From NCBI RefSeq assembly GCF_002355735.1, contig NZ_AP014879.1, positions 1,426,001 to 1,490,000 on the forward strand: 64,000 nt of DNA. Reading direction: 5' to 3'. A program made the position numbers and the translations under genes. Origin of the DNA: Sulfuricaulis limicola (GTDB lineage Bacteria; Pseudomonadota; Gammaproteobacteria; Acidiferrobacterales; Sulfurifustaceae). The notes beneath the pieces are model-generated. The model did no database searches. It had not been told where the DNA came from and saw only the letters and a program-made list of their open reading frames with translations. Shown here one piece after another: positions 50,143 through 59,375 of this stretch (positions are counted from its first letter, which is position 1; each line of letters begins with the position of its first letter).

Positions 50143-52716
50143 ATGGACACAAATACTCACCCTGCATCGCCCAGGCGTTCAATCTTCGCGGGGCTGCGCG
50201 AAAAACTTGCCCAACGCCCTGACAGTGAACACGAACAAGCGCTGATACGCTTGGTCATAGCGGTAATTATTGTTGGCTACTTCTTTTTATCCGCCATTTT
50301 GGATGGGGAAATCACCCCGGACGAGCATCCGGCTTTATCGCTGTCTGTCCTGGTTTTATTGTTTTCAGTTGGGATTATTTCCTGGATTTTTATCAATCTG
50401 AAAAAGTCTGTTGCACGCCGCATAGTGGGGATGATGACCGACCTGTGCGCAACTGCATACTGCATGTACATAGGCGGTGAAGCCGGCACACCGGTTTTTG
50501 CCGTGTTGCTTTGGGTTACGTTTGGAAATGGTTTTCGCTTTGGCGAGAAATATCTCTACGGAGCCATGGTGATAAGCGTCATCGGTTTCCTGTCGGTATT
50601 GGTTACGAGCGACTATTGGGCCAACCATCGAACTTTGGGGGTAGGCCTGTTGATCGCATTGATAGTTCTTCCTCTGTATGTCGCAACTCTGGTGCGACAA
50701 CTCCATGCCGCGCTCGCGCGCGCCAAGGATGCCAGCCAGGCTAAAAGCCAATTCCTGGCCAACATGAGCCACGAGATACGAACACCGTTGAACGGCGTCA
50801 TTGGCATGAGTCATCTGCTGATGGGAACTCCCTTGCATCAGGAACAGAAGGACTACGCGCAGACCATCCATGCCTCGGCGCGTACGCTCCTGACCCTGAT
50901 CGAGGACATTCTGGATATTTCCAAGATCGAGGCCGGCAAGGTCACGCTGGAGACGACGGACTTCGACCTGCACGGACTCGTACACAGTATCGCCATGATG
51001 CTGGCGCCGCAGGCCCAGACCAAGGGCCTCAGCTTTTCCGTTCGTATCGACCCGGAAACGCCCTTTCTCCTGCGCGGCGACCCGGTACACATGCGCCAGG
51101 TGCTTATCAACCTCGTCGGCAACGCCATTAAATTTACCGAAAAAGGCGGAATCGAGATCAGCGTCAAGCTTGTCAGCGAGGAACCTGCCGACGCTACCAT
51201 CAAGTTTGAGGTTACCGATACCGGCATCGGCATCGCCCCGGAAGCGCAGGCACGGATTTTTGAAAGCTTCACCCAGGCCGATACTTCCACCACGCGCCGT
51301 TTCGGCGGCACGGGGCTCGGCACCACCATTGCCAAACAACTGGTGGAATTGATGAAAGGCCGGATCGGGCTGCAAAGCACGCCCGGTGTCGGCTCGACAT
51401 TCTGGTGCGAGATCAAGTTTGCAAAACAGGCGCTGGCAGCGCAGTTACTGGCCGACACGGAGAAGCTGGTCGATACCCGTGTGCTCATGATTTCTTCCGG
51501 CACCGGCAACCGCTCACTCGTGCTGGGATTCCTGAAAATCTGGGAAGTCGAACTGTCCATGGCGGAGAATGCCGCGCAGGCTTTCGCTTTGCTGGTAAAT
51601 GCCGCGCATAGCGGCCGCCCGTTCCATACCGTGCTGGTGGATCAGGAACATCTCGACATGTACCCCCTGCAATTCATCGTCGCCGCCCGTTCCGAGCCGA
51701 CCCTGTCCGATCTTTCCCTGGTTCTCATCCGCCAACAGAACGATAACAAAGTCTCGGACGAGTACTTGAAGGCGGGCTACTCCTATGTCCTGGAAAGCCC
51801 GGTGGAGAAAAGACTGTTGTTCAACGCCCTGCATGCCAGCACCACGGCGCAACAATCCGACCATGAAGACGTGGTCTGGCTGAATGACCGCTACAAGCGG
51901 CATGCGGGCATACGGCAGTCCGGCCTCAAGATACTGGTCGCCGAAGACAATGCCATCAACCAGAAGGTCATCAGCAAAATCCTCGAGAGTGCGGGCCACC
52001 GCCCTATTCTCGTGGCAAACGGCGAACAGGCTCTGGATGCGCTGTCGCGGGAATCGTTCGACCTGGTGATACTGGACATGCAGATGCCGGTCGTCAGCGG
52101 CCTGGAAGTGGTAAAAATCCACCGTTTCACCGGACCCAAGGACTCGACCGTGCGTTTCCTGATTCTCACGGCAAATGCCACGACCGAGGCCATGAACGAA
52201 TGCCGCGAGGCCGGCGCCGATGCCTTCCTGACGAAGCCGATCGAACCCGCGAAATTGCTCGATCAGATCGATCGTCTCGCGCCCAAGGGCGCGGTAGCCA
52301 AAAGTCGGGGCAAGATGGCTATGAATACTCCCGAGACGTCCGCCGTTTCCATTCCATCGGATCACGTGCTGAACGATGCCACACTCGCCAGTCTTGAAAT
52401 CATGGGAAAACGCTCTTCCTTCATACCCGAACTCATACATGGTTTTCTCCATGACACGGAAGGATTGCTGGAGAACATGGAAAAGGCCATACGGGCGAAA
52501 CGCTACGAGGACTTCAAGGACCTCGCGCACGCCATGAAGGGCAGCGCCGGCAGCGTGGGTGCACAGTCGCTCTACGACATCTGTTCAGGAATATCCGGCA
52601 TCTCGGACGAGACACTGGGCAAGAAATCCTCTGCGCTGATGCATGACCTGGTCACGCAGTACGAATCGGCGCGTTACGAGCTGCTGGCTTATCTCGAGCG
52701 ACGCGCGGCCGGTTAA
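50143..52716 (+). CDS. rpfC: Hybrid sensor histidine kinase RpfC (DSF sensor)
   Basis: An 857-residue hybrid kinase. Five membrane helices (about 35-185) with the RpfC pattern [39 protein letters not shown] and [18 protein letters not shown]; HisKA with H210 in [20 protein letters not shown]; HATPase ([48 protein letters not shown]); a receiver domain with the Asp near 646 ([15 protein letters not shown]); and a C-terminal HPt with H796 in [14 protein letters not shown]. It senses DSF, then relays phosphate to RpfG and in Xanthomonas also controls RpfF. It meets the convergent rpfF with a 9-base gap. Confidence 0.95.
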   Translation: MDTNTHPASPRRSIFAGLREKLAQRPDSEHEQALIRLVIAVIIVGYFFLSAILDGEITPDEHPALSLSVLVLLFSVGIISWIFINLKKSVARRIVGMMTDLCATAYCMYIGGEAGTPVFAVLLWVTFGNGFRFGEKYLYGAMVISVIGFLSVLVTSDYWANHRTLGVGLLIALIVLPLYVATLVRQLHAALARAKDASQAKSQFLANMSHEIRTPLNGVIGMSHLLMGTPLHQEQKDYAQTIHASARTLLTLIEDILDISKIEAGKVTLETTDFDLHGLVHSIAMMLAPQAQTKGLSFSVRIDPETPFLLRGDPVHMRQVLINLVGNAIKFTEKGGIEISVKLVSEEPADATIKFEVTDTGIGIAPEAQARIFESFTQADTSTTRRFGGTGLGTTIAKQLVELMKGRIGLQSTPGVGSTFWCEIKFAKQALAAQLLADTEKLVDTRVLMISSGTGNRSLVLGFLKIWEVELSMAENAAQAFALLVNAAHSGRPFHTVLVDQEHLDMYPLQFIVAARSEPTLSDLSLVLIRQQNDNKVSDEYLKAGYSYVLESPVEKRLLFNALHASTTAQQSDHEDVVWLNDRYKRHAGIRQSGLKILVAEDNAINQKVISKILESAGHRPILVANGEQALDALSRESFDLVILDMQMPVVSGLEVVKIHRFTGPKDSTVRFLILTANATTEAMNECREAGADAFLTKPIEPAKLLDQIDRLAPKGAVAKSRGKMAMNTPETSAVSIPSDHVLNDATLASLEIMGKRSSFIPELIHGFLHDTEGLLENMEKAIRAKRYEDFKDLAHAMKGSAGSVGAQSLYDICSGISGISDETLGKKSSALMHDLVTQYESARYELLAYLERRAAG

Positions 52717-52725
52717 CCAACCGAC

Positions 52726-53619
52726 TCAGGCAAGCTGTTGTTCCTCGACGACAGGTCGCAGAATCGCCAGCTTCTCCTGGGTCCGAGCAATCCGTTCCAT
52801 CACCCGCAGATCCCGTTCGCCGAGCTGTAACGCCGAATCAACCCAGATGGTGACAATGCGCATCAGCTCATCGTAGCTGATGGGATGATAGGTCCGTCGG
52901 ACCTTGTGGACGGCTTCATGGCCAATATGCGCGCGGTTGTACTTTTTCATATAGGCATATACGGCCTCTTCCCCCTGATCGTTTTCGGCCAGCACGTCCA
53001 CCACACCCATCTCGTAGAGCTCCTCGGCGGAATACATACGTCCGCTCAGGATCATGCGCTCGGCACGCGCCGGGTCGAGTTTGCGCGCCAGCAGGCTGTA
53101 AGCACCCATCCCGGGGAAAAGATTGAAAAGAATTTCCGGCAGCCCCATCTGCGCCCGACGCTCGGCGATCAGAACCCGGCTGGTCAGCGCACCTTCAAAG
53201 CCGCCGCCAAATGCATCGCCCTGCACCAGTGAGATCGTGGTAATCGGCAGATGATAACCCACGTGCAGCAAGTCAATGCAGGCCTTGGCATAACGAAAAA
53301 GTCCTTCACGATCGCCAGCGCGGATCAGCGTCAGGAACAACGCCAGATCGCCGCCGAGACTGAAAACACCGGGTATACGTGAAGCTACTACCAAAAACCG
53401 CAGTCCACTGCGCTTGCCATGTTCGGTCTCATGTCTCACGCACTGCTCAATACTGCGGTGGAAATGTTCCAGCTCGGAAATGAGCTCAGGTGTGTAACAG
53501 GGACGAGAGGCTGGTCGCATATAGCACCAAGCCGCCCGCTGCTCGGCATCATAACGCGTGACCAGCTCGCGGTAATGTCCCTGCGGGAAACACCCCTGCG
53601 CTTGTTGCTTGCCGTCCAT
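52726..53619 (-). CDS. rpfF: DSF synthase RpfF (enoyl-CoA hydratase/thioesterase family)
   Basis: A 297-residue crotonase-fold enzyme that makes the cis-2-unsaturated fatty acid signal DSF from a 3-hydroxyacyl-ACP by dehydration and thioester cleavage. Glu142 (GDAFGGGFEGAL) and Glu162 (LPEILFNLFPGMGAYSLLARKL) correspond to the catalytic pair Glu141/Glu161 of Xanthomonas RpfF, and FPGMGAYS is the RpfF signature that ordinary enoyl-CoA hydratases lack. ATG at 53619 has a GGGGCGGTG-type site; an upstream ATG at 53667 has none. It is convergent with rpfC. A KS-ACP-radical SAM unit lies immediately upstream on the same strand. Confidence 0.95.
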   Translation of the reverse strand: MDGKQQAQGCFPQGHYRELVTRYDAEQRAAWCYMRPASRPCYTPELISELEHFHRSIEQCVRHETEHGKRSGLRFLVVASRIPGVFSLGGDLALFLTLIRAGDREGLFRYAKACIDLLHVGYHLPITTISLVQGDAFGGGFEGALTSRVLIAERRAQMGLPEILFNLFPGMGAYSLLARKLDPARAERMILSGRMYSAEELYEMGVVDVLAENDQGEEAVYAYMKKYNRAHIGHEAVHKVRRTYHPISYDELMRIVTIWVDSALQLGERDLRVMERIARTQEKLAILRPVVEEQQLA

Positions 53620-53836
53620 TTTCACCGCCCCTTTTCGGTTGCAAGCCTGCTTTTCAGTCAGATGCATGGCGACTGGTGCGACCTAGTATCACTGCCCCAA
53701 AACGAAAAAACAAGCGGCCCCGTTTTTGCATTGCGTAACAGCATTTGCTTCCGCGGCCTTCCGGCGGCGTACATAAACGTAATTCTTCCAGATATCTCTG
53801 GTCATGGCCGAAATGCCACAATCCAGACAAGAACCC

Positions 53837-55201
53837 TCAACTGAATCGCCGCATCGCCACGGCCGCGTTGTGACCGCCGAAGGCAAAGGATTGTGTTAAA
53901 CCCACCTGTGGATCGAAGCGTTCAACGCGGCGCACGAAGTTGAGATCGAGCAAGGGTGTGTCAAGGTTTTTGCAGATGTGCGTCTTGCCATCACGCAGGG
54001 TCAACGCCGTGACCAGCGCCTCGAATGCCCCGCTGGCGCCAATGGTATGCCCCAGGATCGACTTGGTTGAATTGACGCGCACCGATTTTCCGAACACGCG
54101 CTCGATGACGCCAGCCTCGATTTCGTCGTTGTTCCGGGTACCGGTACCGTGGGCATTCACGTAATCGACGACGTCGGGTGACACACCGGCATCCGACAGT
54201 GTGGAGCGAATCATGCGTTCGATTTGTTTTCCTCCGGGCGCAAGACTCATCATGGAATGGGCGTCAAAAGTCTCGGAGAAGCCGATTACTTCCGCCATGA
54301 TTGGCGCACCACGTCGTTGGGCGTGCTCCAGTTCTTCGAGCACCAGCGACGCCGCTCCGCCCTGGCTGAACAGGAACCCCGAACGTTTTTCGTCAAATGG
54401 CCGGTTTGCGGTTTGTGGATCGGCGAATTCGCGTACCAGGGTCCCCGAGACGTCGAAACTCCGGAAGATATGGCCATGTTCATCGGCGAAATATTCACAG
54501 CCTCCGCTGACAGCGACATCGACGCGACCGTCTCTTACCGCCCGGAAAGCATTGCCTACAGCCACGGTGCCCGAGGCGCAGGCGAGGCAACAGGTTTGAT
54601 TCGGTCCCGTCAGGCTGTATTTGATCCCGATCGCCGCGGCGGGCGCGTTCGGCATCACCATGGACACCTCGAAGGGATTGAAGCGCGTTCCGTGGGTCAT
54701 CTGCGCGATTACACCATCCAGTACAGTATGGTCCTCCATGCCTTTGTGTTCATCGGTATAGGCTGCTAAAGCAGCGCGTGACTTGCGGAACAGATGATGT
54801 GTGTGATTCTGCAGGAAGGTGATCGCCCCACCGAGCCCGGTGCCAAAAAAGACGCCGGTCCGTGCGCTGTCGGCTCCGGACAATACGAAATTGCGTGAAC
54901 GTTCGCCGGCCGGCACAAGGGAAAATCCGGCGCGTCCGATAGCCTCGCGTGCAGCACCGAGGGCGAGCATGGCTACCGGGTCGAGCTGTAACCGTTCGGC
55001 ACGTGCTACACCCAGGGACTCTGGATCAAGCTCAGGCAGCGGCGCCCAAATACGAGAATGCAGTTCGGAGTGATATGGCCAGCTTGCCGGAACAGGCACA
55101 ACCGCCGATGCTCCACTCAGGCACCGGGACCAGAACACGTCCACGTCACTGCCAAGGGAGCTGACGACGCCGGCCCCCGTGATCACTACCCGCCGGTTCA
55201 T
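53837..55201 (-). CDS. Beta-ketoacyl-ACP synthase (FabF-like)
   Basis: A 454-residue condensing enzyme of the KAS II type, about 40 residues longer than FabF. The active-site Cys is 208 (CLACASGTVAVGNAF) and the two His are in VDYVNAHGTGTRNNDE and SILGHTIGASGAFEAL; FGGHNAAVAMRRF closes the protein. It elongates an acyl-ACP with malonyl-ACP in the decarboxylative Claisen reaction. It overlaps the ACP gene by four bases. No other fatty acid synthase genes are nearby, so it is probably a specialised rather than housekeeping enzyme. The gene ends 218 bases from rpfF. Confidence 0.92.
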   Translation of the reverse strand: MNRRVVITGAGVVSSLGSDVDVFWSRCLSGASAVVPVPASWPYHSELHSRIWAPLPELDPESLGVARAERLQLDPVAMLALGAAREAIGRAGFSLVPAGERSRNFVLSGADSARTGVFFGTGLGGAITFLQNHTHHLFRKSRAALAAYTDEHKGMEDHTVLDGVIAQMTHGTRFNPFEVSMVMPNAPAAAIGIKYSLTGPNQTCCLACASGTVAVGNAFRAVRDGRVDVAVSGGCEYFADEHGHIFRSFDVSGTLVREFADPQTANRPFDEKRSGFLFSQGGAASLVLEELEHAQRRGAPIMAEVIGFSETFDAHSMMSLAPGGKQIERMIRSTLSDAGVSPDVVDYVNAHGTGTRNNDEIEAGVIERVFGKSVRVNSTKSILGHTIGASGAFEALVTALTLRDGKTHICKNLDTPLLDLNFVRRVERFDPQVGLTQSFAFGGHNAAVAMRRFS

Positions 55202-55452
55202 GCGGAAGCGGTTTCTTGGAGTTTCCTGTCTATGAAGGAGACGATGTCCTTGACGGTGACAAGCCCCGTCACCTCTTCCGGTGGCAGGCTGTGTTCAAAC
55301 TCGTCTTCCAGGGCAATGAACAACGTCATTTGCTGGAGGGAGTCCAGCTGTAGGTCGTCACGGAGCGATAATTCCGGCTGAATTTCGGTTTCTTTCCGAT
55401 TCAATACTTCAGAAAAAACCTTGAATACTCGCTGCTGCACATTGACGTTCAT
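55198..55452 (-). CDS. Acyl carrier protein
   Basis: An 84-residue ACP. Ser38 in DDLQLDSLQQMTLFIALEDEF is the 4'-phosphopantetheine site (DSL motif). Acidic helices II and III follow (LPPEEVTGLVTVKDIVSFIDRKLQE). It overlaps the ketoacyl synthase gene by four bases, so carrier and synthase are made in step. The sequence differs from the FabF-partner ACP (no GADSLDTVE), which supports a dedicated pathway. Confidence 0.93.
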   Translation of the reverse strand: MNVNVQQRVFKVFSEVLNRKETEIQPELSLRDDLQLDSLQQMTLFIALEDEFEHSLPPEEVTGLVTVKDIVSFIDRKLQETASA

Positions 55453-55526
55453 AGATATATCACCCGAGCGGTTTTAAAATGAATGAAAATCCTGATGCTC
55501 CAGCACCGTCCATGGTGTCCGTAATT

Positions 55527-57053
55527 TTAAATTGTGGCCGGCGCACTATGCACCTTGATGCGCCAATCCGCCCGGCGGTTCAGCTCGTCGTCATGGACAG
55601 AAAGCCGGAGGCTTGCCGGCAGCGGCGCATAATCGATGTCGTAGGCTTGTTGGCGCAGGGCGGAATAATCAGTCATGCTGTCTATTTTCAGCCTGTCGTA
55701 GCCTCCGGCCATGGGGTGTCTGCGCAGGCCTGCCGTGTAGCGGCAGAACGTGGCGAAACGCAGGTCGTCGTCAGGCAGATTCTTGTCTTTCAGCAGGAAA
55801 CCGTAGTAGTTGACGTAGCTGTGGTACAACAGGTCTTCCAGCTGTTTGCGCGGCAGTTTCGGGTGTGACCACGTATAGCAACTTCCATCGAACCGGTCGA
55901 GGTTTTTTTCCGCGATCATGCCGGTCGCCAGGAAATCGTCGTATTGTTCGGTACCGGGAATGGGGGTGAGAATATAAAAGGACACAACTCTCGGGCGCAG
56001 TGTTTTCAGCACATCAACGTGATGCCGGATCTCCTCCTCGTCGTCTTCAGGAAATCCGATGATGTTGGAAAAATGCGGGCGGATGCCGGCTATGTTGCAC
56101 AGCCGGACGATTTCAGCATAACTTTTCGGATGGTTATGGTGTTTACCTGCCGCCTTGAGTGTTTTGCGGTTGAAGGACTCGACACCCACGAACATCTCGT
56201 AACAACGCGCGCGGCCGAGCAACTCCACCAGTTCCGGATCTTTTGCGATCTGGGTGTCACACTGGCAATAGAATGGCAGATCGATATTTTCTTCAATCAT
56301 GGCTCTCAACAATTCCCGTACCTGCGGGAATTTGTTGAAGTTGTCCGACACGAACTTGATGATCTTCACGCCGGCATGTTTTGCCCGCCGCAGGCTTTCG
56401 AGGGTGCTCTCGATGTCGGGATTTCGCACTTGCCTGCCCGAGATCTTGATGACAGAGCAGAAATTACAACGGTATGGACAACCCCGCACAGGATAAAGCC
56501 CCAATACCGGAGCTCCATACCTTGCCAGATCAGCCTGGCTCGGAGGATTGATCACGATGTTCGGCAGCTCGTCCGCCCAGCGTCGGCCAGCGCCATACAC
56601 GGGTTGCAATTCCCCCGCCACGGCATCTTCCAGAATTTCCTGCCAGATCAGCTCCGCCTCGGCCAAGGCAAAACTCACGCCGCGCCCCTGTAACGAAGTG
56701 GTATCACAGGTCATGGGATGCGGTCCGCCGATGACGCAATGACGCACGCCGTGGTGACGGGCGTAAGCCGCCAAGTCGAGTGCGCGGTGAAACTGGTGGG
56801 ACTGGACGCCGACCAGCGCCAGCAGGGTGATCACATCCGGGTCATGGTGCAGCCAGCGCAGGTAACTCAAATCCTGCCACACATACTCATCCACGGTGAT
56901 AACTTCGATCGCTGCCTTGCCGACGCGCCCGGGGGTCAGGCTGGCGATGTGCCACAAAGTGGCATTGGGCATGTAGCCCTTTTTGAAGCGCTCGACGGAT
57001 CCATCCACGCTGTACTTGCTGGGCTTGATCAACACCACTCGAAGCTGCGCCAT
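55527..57053 (-). CDS. B12-binding-type radical SAM enzyme
   Basis: A 508-residue radical SAM protein. The CxxxCxxC cluster is C192, C196, C199 (LYPVRGCPYRCNFCSV), with the GE-like, SAM-binding and beta-strand motifs KFVSDNFNKFP, FVGVESFNRKTLKAAGK and FSNIIGFPEDDEEEIRHHVD. The N-terminal about 140 residues (VITLLALVGVQSHQFHRALDLA, HCVIGGPHPM) look like the cobalamin-binding domain of this class. The substrate is unknown. It lies 74 bases before the ACP, suggesting an acyl chain bound to the ACP as substrate. ATG at 57053 with GGGAG upstream. Confidence 0.9.
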   Translation of the reverse strand: MAQLRVVLIKPSKYSVDGSVERFKKGYMPNATLWHIASLTPGRVGKAAIEVITVDEYVWQDLSYLRWLHHDPDVITLLALVGVQSHQFHRALDLAAYARHHGVRHCVIGGPHPMTCDTTSLQGRGVSFALAEAELIWQEILEDAVAGELQPVYGAGRRWADELPNIVINPPSQADLARYGAPVLGLYPVRGCPYRCNFCSVIKISGRQVRNPDIESTLESLRRAKHAGVKIIKFVSDNFNKFPQVRELLRAMIEENIDLPFYCQCDTQIAKDPELVELLGRARCYEMFVGVESFNRKTLKAAGKHHNHPKSYAEIVRLCNIAGIRPHFSNIIGFPEDDEEEIRHHVDVLKTLRPRVVSFYILTPIPGTEQYDDFLATGMIAEKNLDRFDGSCYTWSHPKLPRKQLEDLLYHSYVNYYGFLLKDKNLPDDDLRFATFCRYTAGLRRHPMAGGYDRLKIDSMTDYSALRQQAYDIDYAPLPASLRLSVHDDELNRRADWRIKVHSAPATI

Positions 57054-57419
57054 GGTACTCCCTGTTGTAAGTATCTGGTCCTGCCTCCCGGGCCTCCCCA
57101 AGCCCAGACGAACTCTAGCCATCCAATGGCGTTACAACTCTGATCCGTGTCAATTTTTTCGCTTCGAGTCCTCAGATAATGCTCGACTCTTCCTTGAGTT
57201 GCAAGAAAGAAAGCGCCGGAGCCATGAATCGGAGGCGCTGGCCGGAGCCCCGAGTTGCCTGGCCGACAAACCTTGGTAAATGAATGGAAATAAAAAATGC
57301 AAAAAAGATCGCTATTTCGGCTTGATAGCTTTCGTCCAGCCCTCCGCCGCGCAAAAGAAAGGGTTGTTGGAGACAGGTTCCAGCCGAGACTCAGTACCGG
57401 GAGATGTTCATCGGGTATT

Positions 57420-57605
57420 CTTGCCGGACCCAATCCATGATGCGGCAGGCGATGCGTATAAGAGGTGTAATTTCGCCCACCGCCACAAGTCGTACCGCCC
57501 TGCGCCGGGCATGCCGGACACGACGCCGCTTTTCATAATCCTGCGCGATGGAGTAAGCGCACGGCGGTTGACGGTTTCGGAAAGCGAGACAACGCGCCCC
57601 GACCG
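57420..57605 (-). pseudogene. Decayed copy of the cheB 3' end
   Basis: The spacer 57054-57637 holds a remnant of CheB in shifting frames. VVSLSETVNRRAL resembles VRVFEGEPVNRHRP; after a deletion AYSIAQDYEK matches GAYTIAQDEK; then, in a shifted frame, KSGVVSGMPGAG matches KSCVVFGMPEQA; then back in the first frame AVRLVAVGEITPLIRIACRIMDWVRQ lines up with AIRLGGACQVAPLERMADYITAWSQ. At least two frameshifts and one deletion. It is a partial tandem duplication of the neighbouring gene or a relic of a former cheB-like gene. Confidence 0.6.
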
Positions 57606-57637
57606 TTCGTCGCGGCAATTGCAAAACGAACCTGTAA

Positions 57638-58735
57638 TTACAGGGATTTGTCGCGGTGCGGGCTGGCGCCCGCCGTTTCTTCCGGTTGTGACCAGGCGGT
57701 GATGTAATCGGCCATGCGTTCGAGCGGCGCTACCTGGCAGGCGCCGCCGAGCCGTATGGCCTGTTCCGGCATGCCGAATACCACGCAACTTTTTTCATCC
57801 TGAGCGATGGTGTATGCGCCTGACATTTTCATGGCATGCAGGCCGCGGGCCCCGTCGCTGCCCATGCCCGTCAGGATGATGCCCAGGGCCTCGGGACCGG
57901 CGACACGCGCCGTGGAATCGAACAGGACGTCGACAGAAGGCCGGTGGCGGTTTACCGGCTCCCCCTCAAAAACCCGCACCGCATACCCGCCGCCGGCGCG
58001 CATGATCTCCATGTGAAATCCTCCCGGCGCCACCAGCGCCACGCCTGGCTTCAGCCGGTCGCCGCTTTTGGCCTCGCGCACCTCGATGTGGGAAAGCTGA
58101 TGCAGGCGTTCGGCAAATGAAGCCGTGAACCTGGGCGGCATGTGCTGCACGATCGCGATGCCCGGCGTCGAGCGCGGCAATTTGGCCATGATTTCCGAGA
58201 TAGCCTGGGTGCCGCCCGCGGAAGCGCCAATGACAATAATGCCATCGCGGCAATTGGACGATACGGTCTGAATTAACGGTACCCTGATCTTGACGACCGG
58301 CGTCGCCGGCGCGGGACGCACGTGGGCGCCGGCCGCTGCGCGCACCTTGGCGCGGATTTCCTCAACCAGCTCGTTGCTCAGGCCTTCACGCACGCCGCCC
58401 TGCGGCTTGGCGACAAAGTCCACCGCTCCCAGGTCGAGCGCCCGCAGGGTGGCGGCCGCGCCCCTTTCCGTGTGTGAGGACACCATGACCACCGGCAGGG
58501 GATGCAGGCGCATCAATTTTTCCAGGAAGGTAATGCCGTCCATGCCAGGCATCTCGACGTCGAGCGTCAGCACGTCGGGTTTCAGCGACTTGATCTTCTC
58601 GCGCGCGATCAGCGGGTTGGCCGCCGTGCCGACGACATTGATTTCCGGGTCCTGTTGCAGCACGGCGGTCAACACCTGACGCATCAACGCCGAGTCGTCG
58701 ATGATGAGCGCTTTTATTTTTTGCTTGTCTTGCAT
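57638..58735 (-). CDS. cheB: Chemotaxis methylesterase/glutamine deamidase CheB
   Basis: A 365-residue two-domain protein. The receiver domain has D59 (LTLDVEMPGMDG) and Asp pair IIDDS; the C-terminal methylesterase has the triad Ser172 (IGASAGGTQ), His198 (VQHMPP) and Asp294 (TGMGSDGARG). It removes methyl groups from receptors after phosphorylation by CheA, giving adaptation together with CheR. Last complete gene of the operon, 33 bases after cheD. Confidence 0.97.
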   Translation of the reverse strand: MQDKQKIKALIIDDSALMRQVLTAVLQQDPEINVVGTAANPLIAREKIKSLKPDVLTLDVEMPGMDGITFLEKLMRLHPLPVVMVSSHTERGAAATLRALDLGAVDFVAKPQGGVREGLSNELVEEIRAKVRAAAGAHVRPAPATPVVKIRVPLIQTVSSNCRDGIIVIGASAGGTQAISEIMAKLPRSTPGIAIVQHMPPRFTASFAERLHQLSHIEVREAKSGDRLKPGVALVAPGGFHMEIMRAGGGYAVRVFEGEPVNRHRPSVDVLFDSTARVAGPEALGIILTGMGSDGARGLHAMKMSGAYTIAQDEKSCVVFGMPEQAIRLGGACQVAPLERMADYITAWSQPEETAGASPHRDKSL

Positions 58736-58768
58736 GTCGGTTTCCGGTTCCGAACGGTTTAGCGCGTG

Positions 58769-59374
58769 TCAGAAAAGCGTGACGTCGCCATCGGTCTTCT
58801 GTTTCTTCAGGCTGATCAGGTACACCACTTCTTCCTCCGCCGTGCGTTCGGCCTCGGTCTTGCCCAGGTATTTGAGAAAAACCTTGCCGGTATGTGTCTG
58901 GAACAGGACACGGCGCGGCTGATAGCCGCCCAGATCCTCACGAACGATCGGAATTTGTTCCGTCTCCAGAAAGCGTCTGACGAAATCGATGTTGCGCTGC
59001 GGCACGCCGTCGAGGCTTTCGCGGATATTGAGCACGTGGCCGCCGCCGAAAACCTTGGCCTGGAAGCGGCGGCGGTCGGCGCCGAGCTTCATGAGGTCGC
59101 TGATCAGCAATTCCATGGCGTTCACACCATAACGCGTGCTCGTCGGATCGCCGGGATCGGAACCTTCCGGCAGCATGAAATGGTTCATGCCGCCCATGCC
59201 CAGCACCGGATCGTAGAGGCAGGCGGCGATACAGGAACCCAGCACCGTATCCAGCAACAACGGCTGACGGCTGGCGTGCAGTCCGCCGATGTGGATAGTC
59301 ATGCGCGTCAGGTCAGCGTCGATACTGGCCGGCAGGCGTGTTCCCGTGGCGCTCCTGGGCTGGATGGATTTCAT
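58769..59374 (-). CDS. cheD: Chemoreceptor glutamine deamidase CheD
   Basis: A 201-residue deamidase that converts receptor Gln to Glu before methylation. Catalytic Cys48 is in TVLGSCIAACLYDP and His65 in GGMNHFMLP; the conserved KVFGGGHVLN block is also there. It lies between cheR and cheB, the usual order, and starts one base after cheR ends. Confidence 0.96.
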   Translation of the reverse strand: MKSIQPRSATGTRLPASIDADLTRMTIHIGGLHASRQPLLLDTVLGSCIAACLYDPVLGMGGMNHFMLPEGSDPGDPTSTRYGVNAMELLISDLMKLGADRRRFQAKVFGGGHVLNIRESLDGVPQRNIDFVRRFLETEQIPIVREDLGGYQPRRVLFQTHTGKVFLKYLGKTEAERTAEEEVVYLISLKKQKTDGDVTLF

Positions 59375-59375
59375 G

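Noticed and set aside
53837-55452. Housekeeping fabF-acpP pair
   Set aside because: The order is wrong, no fabD or fabG is adjacent, the ACP lacks the usual GADSLDTVE helix and the synthase is longer than FabF.
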